From: Kangiella sp.
GTDB lineage: Bacteria > Pseudomonadota > Gammaproteobacteria > Enterobacterales > Kangiellaceae
Assembly (NCBI GenBank): GCA_002733465.1
Contig: NVVT01000002.1
Location: 38,123-48,031, forward strand
Length of the DNA stretch: 9,909 nucleotides
Reading direction: 5' to 3'
In this document: one piece after another, positions 1 to 7,045 of the stretch
How positions within the stretch are numbered: position 1 is the stretch's first letter
Layout of the letters: each line of letters begins with the position of its first letter
Translations under genes and position numbers: made by a program
The notes under the pieces: generated by a model
The model's input: only the letters and a program-made list of their open reading frames with translations
What the model was told of the DNA's origin: nothing
Database searches by the model: none

Positions 1-759
1 GAGCAGTCTAACTATCCACATCAAGTAACTGATTTTGATAATGCTTCAAGTGTTGGTGATGAAGCTTTTATGCAATTCTCCAATTTGAAAATTCCTATTG
101 TAATAGACGCCGATAGAAGTAGTGCCGTCAATTATTTAATCGCAAACAATAACATCGATATCATAATTAGTGATGATGGTTTGCAACATTACAAAATGCA
201 ACGGGATCTAGAAATTGTTTTAATGGATTCTTCACGGGCATTTGGCAATCGATTAATACTACCATTGGGTCCTTTAAGAGAACCTGTATCGCGCTGTCAA
301 ACCATCGACTTATTAGTGAAAAATGGCGAAGTTCAAATTGAGCCTGATATTGAAAACTTAGTCAATGAACAAGTTGTTATTGTTGCTAAGCAATTTGTCA
401 GATTGAAAGATGATGAGGCAGTAGACTTAGAGTATTTCACTAGTCGTACAGTCAATGCCATATCCGGAGTAGGAAGTCCTAATCGATTTTATAAAACATT
501 GAAAGCATTATGTACAATTAACCAAACAAAGACATTTGCTGATCACTATCAATTTTGTGAGAATGATTTTGATGATTTAAATCATTCTGAAAGTGTAGAA
601 ATTCCCATTATAATGACTGAAAAGGATGCAGTAAAATGCAAACGTTTTGCCAAAGATAACTGGTATTATTTGAAAGTCACTATGGAGTTTAATAATCATC
701 TTACGGATAATTTACAGTCAAGAATACAAACGCTAATTGAAAGGAAGTCTAATGGATAA
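1..759 (+). CDS. lpxK: Tetraacyldisaccharide 4'-kinase LpxK (3' part; 5' end outside window)
   Basis: LpxK transfers the ATP gamma-phosphate to the 4' position of the lipid A disaccharide-1-phosphate at the cytoplasmic face of the inner membrane, the step before Kdo addition. The frame is open from base 1, so the gene starts upstream. 252 codons are visible; family members are about 330 residues, so roughly the first 75-80 residues, including the P-loop, are missing. Visible signatures are GDEA (bases 55-66), the family hallmark DDGLQH (172-189) with its paired aspartates, LPLGPLREP, a GVGSPNRF segment, and MTEKDAVKC near the C-terminus. The internal ATG at base 70 is not the start, because conserved LpxK sequence precedes it. 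The stop overlaps the start of the next gene by 8 bp, and kdsB follows, which is the usual gammaproteobacterial order. Identification is secure. Confidence 0.96.
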   Translation, partial: EQSNYPHQVTDFDNASSVGDEAFMQFSNLKIPIVIDADRSSAVNYLIANNNIDIIISDDGLQHYKMQRDLEIVLMDSSRAFGNRLILPLGPLREPVSRCQTIDLLVKNGEVQIEPDIENLVNEQVVIVAKQFVRLKDDEAVDLEYFTSRTVNAISGVGSPNRFYKTLKALCTINQTKTFADHYQFCENDFDDLNHSESVEIPIIMTEKDAVKCKRFAKDNWYYLKVTMEFNNHLTDNLQSRIQTLIERKSNG

Positions 760-940
760 GAAATTATTAGAAGTTATTATTTGCCCTAGATGTCATGGCA
801 AGTTAGATTTAACTAAAGATCGCTCAAGTTTAATCTGCAGATTTGACCGGTTAAAATATAACATTGATGATGGCCTGCCTGTTTTATTAATCGAACAGGC
901 GGAAACCTTAACTCAAGCCCAAGTAGATGAAGCTTTATAG
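752..940 (+). CDS. ycaR: Trm112 family protein (YcaR-like)
   Basis: A 62-residue protein of the Trm112/UPF0434 family. The sequence shows MDKKLLEVIICPRCHG, then ICRFD and a DGLPVLL segment, closely matching the E. coli YcaR pattern. Cys11, Cys14 and Cys29 are candidate zinc ligands, although bacterial members often lack the full metal set. Eukaryotic and archaeal Trm112 activate methyltransferases; the bacterial role is not well defined. I chose the ATG at 752 because AAGGAAG lies at 741-747 with good spacing; a TTG five codons upstream in the same frame would add MKGSL and has no such site. The start overlaps the last 8 bp of lpxK, suggesting translational coupling, and kdsB begins 32 bp downstream. 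The family call is firm; the function in this operon is unknown. Confidence 0.92.
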   Translation: MDKKLLEVIICPRCHGKLDLTKDRSSLICRFDRLKYNIDDGLPVLLIEQAETLTQAQVDEAL

Positions 941-972
941 TTTCGTTTATTTAAACAAATGAATAAAAAACA

Positions 973-1716
973 ATGAACAATTTTCACGTTATTATCCCTG
1001 CTAGATATGAATCATCGCGTTTACCAGCTAAGCCACTTGCTAAAATAAACGATAAAGAAATGATTTTACATGTTTGTGAAAGAGCTAAAGAAAGTGGTGC
1101 AAAATCAATTACAGTCGCTACGGATCATTTGGATATTAAGAGAGTGGTCGATAATGCTGGCTTCAATGCTCTTATGACTAGGCTTGATCATGAATCGGGA
1201 AGCGATCGAATTTATGAAGCCGCTGAATTACTTAATTTAGATGACAATGATATTATCGTTAACGTGCAAGGCGATGAACCATTTATTCCTGTTGCCAATA
1301 TACAACAAGTCGCAAATATAATTTCAAATACAAACGCAAATATGGCTACTCTTTGTTGCCGTATAAATAATGAGGAAGAAGCAAATAATCCCAATGCCGT
1401 TAAAGTTATATTCGACAATAATAACAAAGCCATTTATTTTTCTCGATCAGTTATACCATTCGGAAGAACGGGCTCATTATCTTCGGAATTTAATTTAAAC
1501 AATCATTTTAGGCATATAGGTATTTACGCCTATACCAAAAAATTTCTAAAAAGGTTTGTTAGTTGGCCCACGTCAAAATTAGAAATGTTAGAAAAATTAG
1601 AACAACTTCGAGTGATTGAAAATGGTGCTGAAATCTATCTTGATGTGTTAGATTTAGCCCCTCCAGCTGGAATTGATACACCAGAAGATCTTGTTAGGGC
1701 TAATCAGTTATTTTAA
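973..1716 (+). CDS. kdsB: 3-deoxy-manno-octulosonate cytidylyltransferase (CMP-Kdo synthetase)
   Basis: KdsB couples CTP with Kdo to give CMP-Kdo and pyrophosphate, the activated sugar that WaaA adds to lipid IVA in the cytoplasm. The 247-residue length matches the family (about 248). Signatures in order are IIPARYESSRLPAKPL (residues 7-22), TDHLDI (50-55), HESGSDR (73-79), VNVQGDEP (96-103) with a Mg-binding aspartate, IYFSRSVIPFGR, HIGIYAY, the LEMLEKLEQLR segment, and PAGIDTPEDL near the end. All expected nucleotide- and sugar-binding blocks are present, so it should be active. The ATG at 973 begins exactly at the conserved N-terminus; no strong Shine-Dalgarno precedes it (A-rich leader), so translation may be coupled to the upstream genes. 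It is the last gene of the lpxK-ycaR-kdsB run and ends convergent with the peptidase gene. Confidence 0.97.
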   Translation: MNNFHVIIPARYESSRLPAKPLAKINDKEMILHVCERAKESGAKSITVATDHLDIKRVVDNAGFNALMTRLDHESGSDRIYEAAELLNLDDNDIIVNVQGDEPFIPVANIQQVANIISNTNANMATLCCRINNEEEANNPNAVKVIFDNNNKAIYFSRSVIPFGRTGSLSSEFNLNNHFRHIGIYAYTKKFLKRFVSWPTSKLEMLEKLEQLRVIENGAEIYLDVLDLAPPAGIDTPEDLVRANQLF

Positions 1717-1731
1717 TTAATTTTTATTAAT

Positions 1732-1756
1732 ATAGAAAAAATTAGATTTTTTCTAT
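1732..1756. terminator. Perfect AT-rich palindrome between convergent genes; candidate bidirectional terminator
   Basis: ATAGAAAAAAT (1732-1742) is followed by a three-base loop, TAG, and its exact reverse complement, ATTTTTTCTAT (1746-1756). It lies 15 bp past the kdsB stop and covers the stop codon and last four codons of the minus-strand peptidase. A hairpin with A and T tracts between convergent genes suits a bidirectional terminator. Against this, each arm has only one G/C base and there is no separate U-tract after the hairpin, so the call is tentative. Confidence 0.42.
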
Positions 1757-3874
1757 TATGATAAATGTTTTCAGTCTAATTATTAGTAATAATATGAGAG
1801 CGAATAGATTAATTGAACCACCACCAGAACTCGATGATTCTTCAGGCTCACTTAGTTCTGTTACATCAATAATTAAAGTACTTGCCGCTGTGTTATTGGT
1901 ATTGTCTGTGATAGTTAGGTTGATTGTCTTATTGCCTGCAGTTATAAAATTAACACTCCCAGAAACAGATGTTGATGTTTCTTCACCATTAAAATCCCAG
2001 CTGTAGTTTGTAATGTTTCCATCACTATCACTGCTTCCACTCGCATCATAATTACAAGATAAATTTGTACAGATAAATGATAAGTCTGGAGTAGGGGAAT
2101 TGTTCTCGCCGACGGTAATAAAGACTGCACTTGGAACTCCAACTTGTTGATTTTGATTGTAGCCTCTCACGTAAAGTATGTGTTCACCGGTACTTAAATT
2201 ACTTGTATCAATAGTTATATCAAACGTCTCTATTTCAGAGGATAACGCTCCATCATTTCCCATGATTTCTGTTTTAACAGAGGACTCTAACCAAATAGGC
2301 TCATCAATTGAAAATTCAGCTTTTGAAATGGTTCGTCCTGACCCTGATAACTTTGTTTGACTAGTACTTAAAGTCGAAATAAGGTTTATGTTTGTTCCTT
2401 GCGATACCGTTATTCCAGTTTCCGATCCGTTAAGAGAAATCAACGAAACCTCAGGCCCCTTTGGTAATAAATAGGGCATTGCACTAGCTTTTGCCGAATA
2501 ATAAAGCGCCTTTAAATTATCTGGTTTAATTGTATTATTGTAGACTGTACAATCTTGAAAGAAAGAAGTACCTAGTTCAAACGTTAATGCAGCGATTCCC
2601 AATTCACCGTAGCTAACATCATCACTAGTTCCGTCCGTCGCATATAGACCGACACTTTGTATAGGTTCATAATCATTAAACCAAGCCAATTTATTACCTA
2701 GGGCAACAAAACCACTATCGTTAGGAGATGCTCCTACTTTATGCCCGTATGGCCAAAGTACCAATTCACTGTAGCTATGAATATCCAGGTGTATACCTGA
2801 AGTCGTAACTGGTGCAGCATCCGATTCTAATGGACCTCGAACGTCTGGAAAAATTGAACGTATATAATTTGATACAGCTTGGGTTTCAGGTTCTGACTCT
2901 GCTGAAATTCCTCTAAAAGTCTGGTTACATTCATTGCCACTGGAGCCAGATCCGTTTGTATAATTCCAAAAATAGGCAAAGTTCCGATTGAGATCAACAC
3001 CAACATCACCCGTTGAACAGTGGTTTTCATTAGTGTTTTTACGTTGATAAATACCAGTTTCCGCAATTTTCCTGCCATCTGGATTCATATGGAATAGAAT
3101 ATGAATTTCATGGTGATCCACAATCCAACGGATATCAGCATTTGCGTTATAATCTTCTAATAATCGATGTGCAAATTCCAAAGTTAAAGCGGCTGGCGCA
3201 TATTCTCTGGCGTGCATGGAGCTGTGAATAAAGAGTTTTGGCTTTTCCTCAGAAATATCACGATTAGTGATTTTTAGAACCATTAAATCATAACCGCTTT
3301 GTTGGTTTTGTTTTTTCCAAGAATCACCAATATCAATCCACTCAGAAAGGTTTGGATAATTATTTGATAGATCTAAGCCTTGTTGTAACGTTTCCTCAAC
3401 AGTTGCATAACATTCAAAACCAACAATGCCAGGCAATTTATTGGTTGATTGTTTATTTTTTAAATCTGACTGGAAATTCTGAAACTTTAGACTCCATTGC
3501 TTTGCTTGTTTATGAGAAATATTCAAACTATCGAGTTTTTTCTTTTCTAAAACAGTAAGATCAGCAATCGCAAAAAGCTCATCATAGTTAATCTCAAACA
3601 GCGCATGATGAAAAGAAATTGCAAACTTGCGCATTAACTCTTTATTTTTAAACTCTACCTTGGTGAATGACGGGTTATTTAGTGATTTTAATTTTTCGTT
3701 TATAGGGTCATATGCATTAAGATCGGAATCTGAAGCGGTAGCTGGTAATGCAAATAGACCTGCAAAAAGGATAATAGCCATTCTATAGCTAAGTTTGAAT
3801 AATCGAAATGAAGCATTTAGTTGAAAACTTTTAGTAACTTTTTTAGATAAACAACGTTTCTTTAGTATATTCAC
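1742..3874 (-). CDS. Secreted M14 zinc carboxypeptidase with PKD-like domain and GlyGly-CTERM sorting tail
   Basis: A 710-residue exported metallocarboxypeptidase, most like the carboxypeptidase T branch of M14, predicted to remove C-terminal residues from peptides outside the cell. The start is GTG at 3874, with GAGG five bases upstream. The signal peptide has a long basic n-region, a hydrophobic core near 32-46 and a probable cut after ALPATA (about 47). The catalytic domain spans about 150-470: HARE gives zinc ligands His221 and Glu224, and DIHSYSE gives His366. VDLNRN supplies Arg297, SYG gives a candidate Tyr422, and TFELG supplies the general base Glu433. An Ig-like stretch (about 475-590) and a PKD-like domain (about 595-675, SWDFNGEE) follow. 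A Ser-rich GGGS (684-687) is followed by a hydrophobic helix and basic residues, the GlyGly-CTERM pattern recognised by rhombosortase in type II-secreting bacteria. Eight residues (TFIIIEKI) extend past the basic residues, which is unusual. Substrate is unknown. Confidence 0.93.
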   Translation of the reverse strand: MNILKKRCLSKKVTKSFQLNASFRLFKLSYRMAIILFAGLFALPATASDSDLNAYDPINEKLKSLNNPSFTKVEFKNKELMRKFAISFHHALFEINYDELFAIADLTVLEKKKLDSLNISHKQAKQWSLKFQNFQSDLKNKQSTNKLPGIVGFECYATVEETLQQGLDLSNNYPNLSEWIDIGDSWKKQNQQSGYDLMVLKITNRDISEEKPKLFIHSSMHAREYAPAALTLEFAHRLLEDYNANADIRWIVDHHEIHILFHMNPDGRKIAETGIYQRKNTNENHCSTGDVGVDLNRNFAYFWNYTNGSGSSGNECNQTFRGISAESEPETQAVSNYIRSIFPDVRGPLESDAAPVTTSGIHLDIHSYSELVLWPYGHKVGASPNDSGFVALGNKLAWFNDYEPIQSVGLYATDGTSDDVSYGELGIAALTFELGTSFFQDCTVYNNTIKPDNLKALYYSAKASAMPYLLPKGPEVSLISLNGSETGITVSQGTNINLISTLSTSQTKLSGSGRTISKAEFSIDEPIWLESSVKTEIMGNDGALSSEIETFDITIDTSNLSTGEHILYVRGYNQNQQVGVPSAVFITVGENNSPTPDLSFICTNLSCNYDASGSSDSDGNITNYSWDFNGEETSTSVSGSVNFITAGNKTINLTITDNTNNTAASTLIIDVTELSEPEESSSSGGGSINLFALILLLIIRLKTFIIIEKI

Positions 3875-3895
3875 TTTGGCCTCAATTTAGAGTCG

Positions 3896-3924
3896 ATTGT
3901 AGAATGTCCACTTGTAGGTGTTAG
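3896..3924 (-). promoter_or_regulatory. Candidate sigma70 promoter of the M14 peptidase gene
   Basis: On the minus strand, CTAACA (3924-3919, 4 of 6 matches to TTGACA) is separated by 17 bp from TACAAT (3901-3896, 5 of 6 matches to TATAAT). Transcription would begin near 3889, giving a leader of about 15 nt that contains the GAGG ribosome site (3883-3880) before the GTG at 3874. Called from consensus match, spacing and position only. Confidence 0.45.
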
Positions 3925-3998
3925 AGTATAAACAAGTTTGGTTAATTGATACTGGCAATATGTCATGTTTCAAGAATATTAGATAGATTAATTATGGA

Positions 3999-4451
3999 AT
4001 GGTTAAGTCAATGAACAGTGCAAGTATTTCCATGGGTAAACAATTTAAAAATAATATATTGGCTATATTAAGCTTAACCATCGCCATTTCCGCACTAGGA
4101 TATAATTCTTGGCGAAATGAACAATCTGAACAAAATAGAAATATTCGTCAAGCAGGTTTCGAAATCATTAAAGAAACAGCTAAGTTACAACATTTTCTTG
4201 ATAATGCGACTTTCATAACAACCAAAGATCAATCGAACACACCTATCGAAGGTTGGGTAAGGATTCGACTAATTCAATCATTATCTATGTTTATGAACGA
4301 AGCTGTACAAATTAAAGCGAATTTTCTATTGTTGTTTTGGAAGGATAACTGGCAAAATTTAAAGTTAGAGCAAAATACAAACAATGATTTGTCCATCATT
4401 ATCGATGGGATGGTTAAAGAAGTTAGGGTAGAATTAAGTCAACTTAATTAG
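3999..4451 (+). CDS. Small single-pass membrane protein, unknown function
   Basis: A 150-residue protein I cannot assign to a named family. Residues 19-36 form one hydrophobic helix (NNILAILSLTIAISALGY), preceded by a short basic, polar N-terminus and followed by a charged, Asn/Gln-rich stretch and then a mostly helical region (about 42-150) with alternating hydrophobic and charged residues. By the positive-inside rule the orientation is ambiguous. No cysteine pair, enzymatic motif or export cleavage site is visible. The start is uncertain: ATG at 3999 (used here), 4011 or 4032 are all in frame, and none has a good Shine-Dalgarno. The open frame, ordinary composition and hydrophobic segment make it a likely real gene. 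It is divergent from the peptidase gene (124 bp gap) and followed by a 227-bp gap, so it is probably transcribed alone. Confidence 0.72.
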   Translation: MVKSMNSASISMGKQFKNNILAILSLTIAISALGYNSWRNEQSEQNRNIRQAGFEIIKETAKLQHFLDNATFITTKDQSNTPIEGWVRIRLIQSLSMFMNEAVQIKANFLLLFWKDNWQNLKLEQNTNNDLSIIIDGMVKEVRVELSQLN

Positions 4452-4678
4452 TGGTTTGTTTCTATTCTGTTGCTATGATTTAAAATTGTTTTTGATTAAT
4501 TTGACTCCGTTAAACTGACTATCTTTTGTACGAACTAAAAATTCTTAACGCCACTAAAGTCGAAAATTATTCAATAACGAATTGATCAATGTCAGTTTGA
4601 TCTTGCTTTACTAAGATTATACTCCTTCACGATAATTTATCATTAATTTCATATTGAATAAGTGTAAAGGTCTTTAGC
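4452..4678. other. Intergenic region upstream of the amidotransferase gene
   Basis: 227 bp of AT-rich DNA with no coding frame I can support. It holds a perfect 10-bp palindrome ATTGATCAAT (4581-4590), a second TTGATC (4597-4602) 15 bp further on, and a TATACT hexamer (4618-4623) that could be a -10 box (5 of 6), though no good -35 lies at the right distance (TTGATC is 15 bp away). The AAGG ribosome site of the next gene is at 4667-4670. The promoter for the amidotransferase-transporter pair is probably here, but the exact position is not certain. Confidence 0.35.
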
Positions 4679-5476
4679 ATGTGTGAACTATTTGCCATTT
4701 CAAGTATGCTACCAACTAAAGTGACATTTTCTTTAGAAGAATTTGCACTTCACGGTGGGCGAACAGCACGTCATAGAGATGGGTGGGGACTGGCTTTCTT
4801 TGATGGCGTTTACGCGCAGGTTTTTCGCGAAGCAGAACCCTCTGCGGATAGTCAATGGATGATATTTTTACGCGAGCATCAGCATCTAAGTCGATGTATT
4901 ATTTCCCATATTAGATATGCGACAGTTGGTGAAAGAGCTCTGCGTAATACACAACCTTTTTCTCGAGAACTCGGTGGTCAACGTCACATTTTTTGTCATA
5001 ACGGCAATCTTGATAATATCGATAGTCTTTCCACGTTAAATCGATTCAAACCTATTGGTGAAACGGATTCTGAATATGCGTTTTGTTATTTATTGGCAGA
5101 ACTGGAAACTTTGTGGAGTAAAGGGCCTCCGGGTTTACAAAAACGTGTGGAAGTAATTGAAAAGGTTTTTAAAAAATTAGCCGAATTAGGTCCTGCTAAT
5201 TTTTTGTACAGTGATGGCGACTCCCTTTATGCGTTTGCTAACAAACGTACACAAGCGGATGGACAAATGAAACCTCCTGGCATGTATTATTTAACTAGAA
5301 ATTGCCATCGTGACGTTGATTCTCAAACATTGTCGGGGGTTGATATTGACAGTTCGTCGGCAGAATTAGAGCAAGAACTTGTCTTGTTCGCGAGTGTTCC
5401 TCTTTCGAATGAAAATTGGCTTCCGTTTATGTCCAATCAGCTTATTGTTACTCAAAATGGTAAGGTTATGACTTGA
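4679..5476 (+). CDS. Class II glutamine amidotransferase, YafJ type
   Basis: A 265-residue stand-alone Ntn-type glutamine amidotransferase domain, similar in length to E. coli YafJ (about 255). After Met removal Cys2 becomes the N-terminal nucleophile that hydrolyses glutamine to glutamate and ammonia. Supporting blocks are MCELFAIS at the start, RHRDGWGLAFF (31-41), HIRYATVGERALRNTQPF (77-94), FCHNGNLDN (105-113) with the oxyanion-hole Asn-Gly, and GETDSEYAF (127-135). There is no synthetase domain, so the ammonia acceptor, if any, is another protein and is unknown. The start is fixed because Cys must be residue 2; AAGG lies 8 bp before the ATG. The transporter gene follows after 22 bp on the same strand, suggesting co-transcription. 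The family assignment is firm; the cellular role is not established. Confidence 0.93.
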   Translation: MCELFAISSMLPTKVTFSLEEFALHGGRTARHRDGWGLAFFDGVYAQVFREAEPSADSQWMIFLREHQHLSRCIISHIRYATVGERALRNTQPFSRELGGQRHIFCHNGNLDNIDSLSTLNRFKPIGETDSEYAFCYLLAELETLWSKGPPGLQKRVEVIEKVFKKLAELGPANFLYSDGDSLYAFANKRTQADGQMKPPGMYYLTRNCHRDVDSQTLSGVDIDSSSAELEQELVLFASVPLSNENWLPFMSNQLIVTQNGKVMT

Positions 5477-5498
5477 ATTCACGAGAATCTTAGCCATT

Positions 5499-6878
5499 AT
5501 GAAAATTAAAAAGTACTATTTAATTTTACTAGGGCCAGTGGCTAGCCTTGGCTTCTATTTTTTACTTAAGTTGGTGGGACTTGATAATAACCCATCCATT
5601 GCAGCCGGTATCACATTATTAACGGTCATCTGGTGGGTGACAGAGGCTATCCCAATTCCTGCCACTTCATTAGTCCCATTTGCTCTTTTTCCAACCTTTG
5701 GAATACTTGATTTTAAGATCGTTGCGTCATCATTAGGCAGTCACGTTATTTTGTTACTAATGGGTGCTTTTATGTTGTCTAAAGCACTAGAAAAGAGTGG
5801 CGCACATCAACGATTAGCAATTGGACTATTACATCTAGTAGGCGTATCCAGTGGCAAACGATTAGTTTTTGGTTTTATGATAGCTGCCGCTTTTTTAAGT
5901 ATGTGGATTTCTAATACCGCTACTACATTAATTATGTTGCCTATGGCTCTGGCAATTATTGATCGGGTAAATAACCACAGATTAACAGTCTCACTGATAT
6001 TAGGTATAGCTTATGCTGCTAATATTGGCGGACTGGGCACAATCATTGGTACACCACCAAATGTAATTTTTGCTGCTATATATGAAGAGCAAACAGGCAA
6101 AGAATTTGGATTTTTGGCTTGGATGAAAATAGGTGTGCCTATTGTCTTGTTAGTTTTACCTGTGATGGCGTTATGGTTAACACGGGGCGTTAAACTTCAA
6201 CAGCCTATAAAATTACCGGAGCTAGGTGGCTGGCGAGTGGAAGAAAAACGTGCTTTGATAATTTTTGGCCTTACCGCACTAGCTTGGATGACCCGTGCAG
6301 AGCCTTTTGGTGGTTGGAGTGGTTTATTGCCAGTCAATTTAATCGGTGACAGTACTATCGCATTGGCCGCTGTCATTATTATGTTCATAATGCCTAACGG
6401 GAAGGGCGGTAATTTACTAGACTGGAAAACAGCAAAGACCATACCTTGGGATATGTTGCTTTTATTTTCAGGAGGCATTGCTATAGCAAAAGGATTTAAT
6501 GCATCAGGTCTGAGCGATTTGCTAGGGATTTGGCTTGGAAATTTAACCCATCTACCGGTAATATTGATGATTTTATCAATCACATTAATGGTCACATTTT
6601 TAACCGAAATTACCAGTAATACAGCAACAGCAACGTTATTGATGCCAATACTCGCAGTAGCCGCTGTTTCTTCTGGTTATGATCCGGTTGTATTTATGCT
6701 ACCGGCTGCAATGGCTGCCAGTTGCGCGTTTTCATTACCTGTTGCGACGCCACCTAATGCGATTGTTTATGGTAGCGGTAAAATTAAGCTTAGAGACATG
6801 GTGATTAATGGCGCTATCATGAGTGTATTTGTTTCCGGCATCATCGGGGCAGTCACTTATTTTTTACTTGTCTATTGA
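5499..6878 (+). CDS. DASS/SLC13-family sodium-coupled anion symporter
   Basis: A 459-residue inner-membrane transporter of the divalent anion:Na+ symporter family (bacterial relatives include VcINDY), with many hydrophobic helices. The two-fold repeat is clear: the first half has WISNTATTL (SNT at 138-140) followed by IIGTPPNVIF (TPPN at 185-188). The second half has EITSNTATATL (SNT at 373-375) followed by VATPPNAIVYGSG (TPPN at 417-420). In VcINDY the SNT motifs bind substrate carboxylates and help form the sodium sites. WWVTEAIPIPATSL (45-58) is another family signature. Intact motifs predict a functional Na+-coupled importer of dicarboxylates such as succinate or malate; sulfate or another anion cannot be excluded from sequence. 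No strong ribosome site precedes the ATG, consistent with coupling to the amidotransferase gene 22 bp upstream. Confidence 0.94.
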   Translation: MKIKKYYLILLGPVASLGFYFLLKLVGLDNNPSIAAGITLLTVIWWVTEAIPIPATSLVPFALFPTFGILDFKIVASSLGSHVILLLMGAFMLSKALEKSGAHQRLAIGLLHLVGVSSGKRLVFGFMIAAAFLSMWISNTATTLIMLPMALAIIDRVNNHRLTVSLILGIAYAANIGGLGTIIGTPPNVIFAAIYEEQTGKEFGFLAWMKIGVPIVLLVLPVMALWLTRGVKLQQPIKLPELGGWRVEEKRALIIFGLTALAWMTRAEPFGGWSGLLPVNLIGDSTIALAAVIIMFIMPNGKGGNLLDWKTAKTIPWDMLLLFSGGIAIAKGFNASGLSDLLGIWLGNLTHLPVILMILSITLMVTFLTEITSNTATATLLMPILAVAAVSSGYDPVVFMLPAAMAASCAFSLPVATPPNAIVYGSGKIKLRDMVINGAIMSVFVSGIIGAVTYFLLVY

Positions 6879-6967
6879 TTAATCTAGGCGTAGGCGTAGA
6901 GTCGTTTTTATGAAAAACTATTATCCCAACAAATAATTTAGGTTCACTTGGTTACAAAACCCTTATA

Positions 6968-6989
6968 TCCGATACTGTTTAGTATTGGA
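6968..6989. repeat. Inverted repeat upstream of the recombinase gene
   Basis: TCCGATACT (6968-6976) and AGTATTGGA (6981-6989) are complementary over 9 bp with one G-T wobble, around a GTTT loop. No T-tract follows, so it does not look like a terminator. It ends 56 bp before the recombinase ATG and overlaps the candidate -35 box. It could be an operator or a recombinase binding site; the sequence does not decide. Confidence 0.5.
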
Positions 6990-7014
6990 CATAGTGGAAG
7001 TAATAACTTACAAT
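6985..7014 (+). promoter_or_regulatory. Candidate promoter of the tyrosine recombinase gene
   Basis: TTGGAC (6985-6990) and TACAAT (7009-7014) are separated by 18 bp, and the -10 box matches consensus at 5 of 6 positions. The -35 box is weak and sits in the right arm of the inverted repeat at 6968-6989. A start near 7021 would leave a leader of about 25 nt. Confidence 0.33.
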
Positions 7015-7045
7015 GTTGTTAAATCAATACAAACTCCACTAATTA

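Noticed and set aside
737..751. Upstream TTG start for the Trm112-family gene, adding five residues
   Set aside because: The ATG at 752 has a well-placed AAGGAAG and gives the family's normal N-terminus; the TTG has no ribosome site.
959..976. Five-codon reading frame (ATG at 959) overlapping the kdsB start
   Set aside because: No ribosome site, and no way to separate a leader peptide from chance in A-rich sequence.
1212..1433. Minus-strand 73-codon hydrophobic open frame opposite kdsB
   Set aside because: Antisense to conserved kdsB codons; the hydrophobicity follows from complementing Asn/Asp/Glu-rich codons.
2827..3078. Minus-strand 83-codon open frame inside the M14 peptidase gene
   Set aside because: Out-of-frame shadow of conserved catalytic-domain sequence, with no protein-like features.
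6197..6595. Minus-strand 132-codon open frame opposite the transporter gene
   Set aside because: Antisense shadow of a clearly conserved transporter sequence; its low-complexity Pro/Lys-rich translation matches no family I recognise.
6885..6899. Tandem TAGGCG repeat (two and a half copies) just after the transporter stop
   Set aside because: Too short to call a repeat element, attachment site or binding array.
6904..6918. GTTTTT-ATG-AAAAAC hairpin after the transporter gene
   Set aside because: A 6-bp stem with one G-C pair and no following T-tract is too weak to call a terminator.
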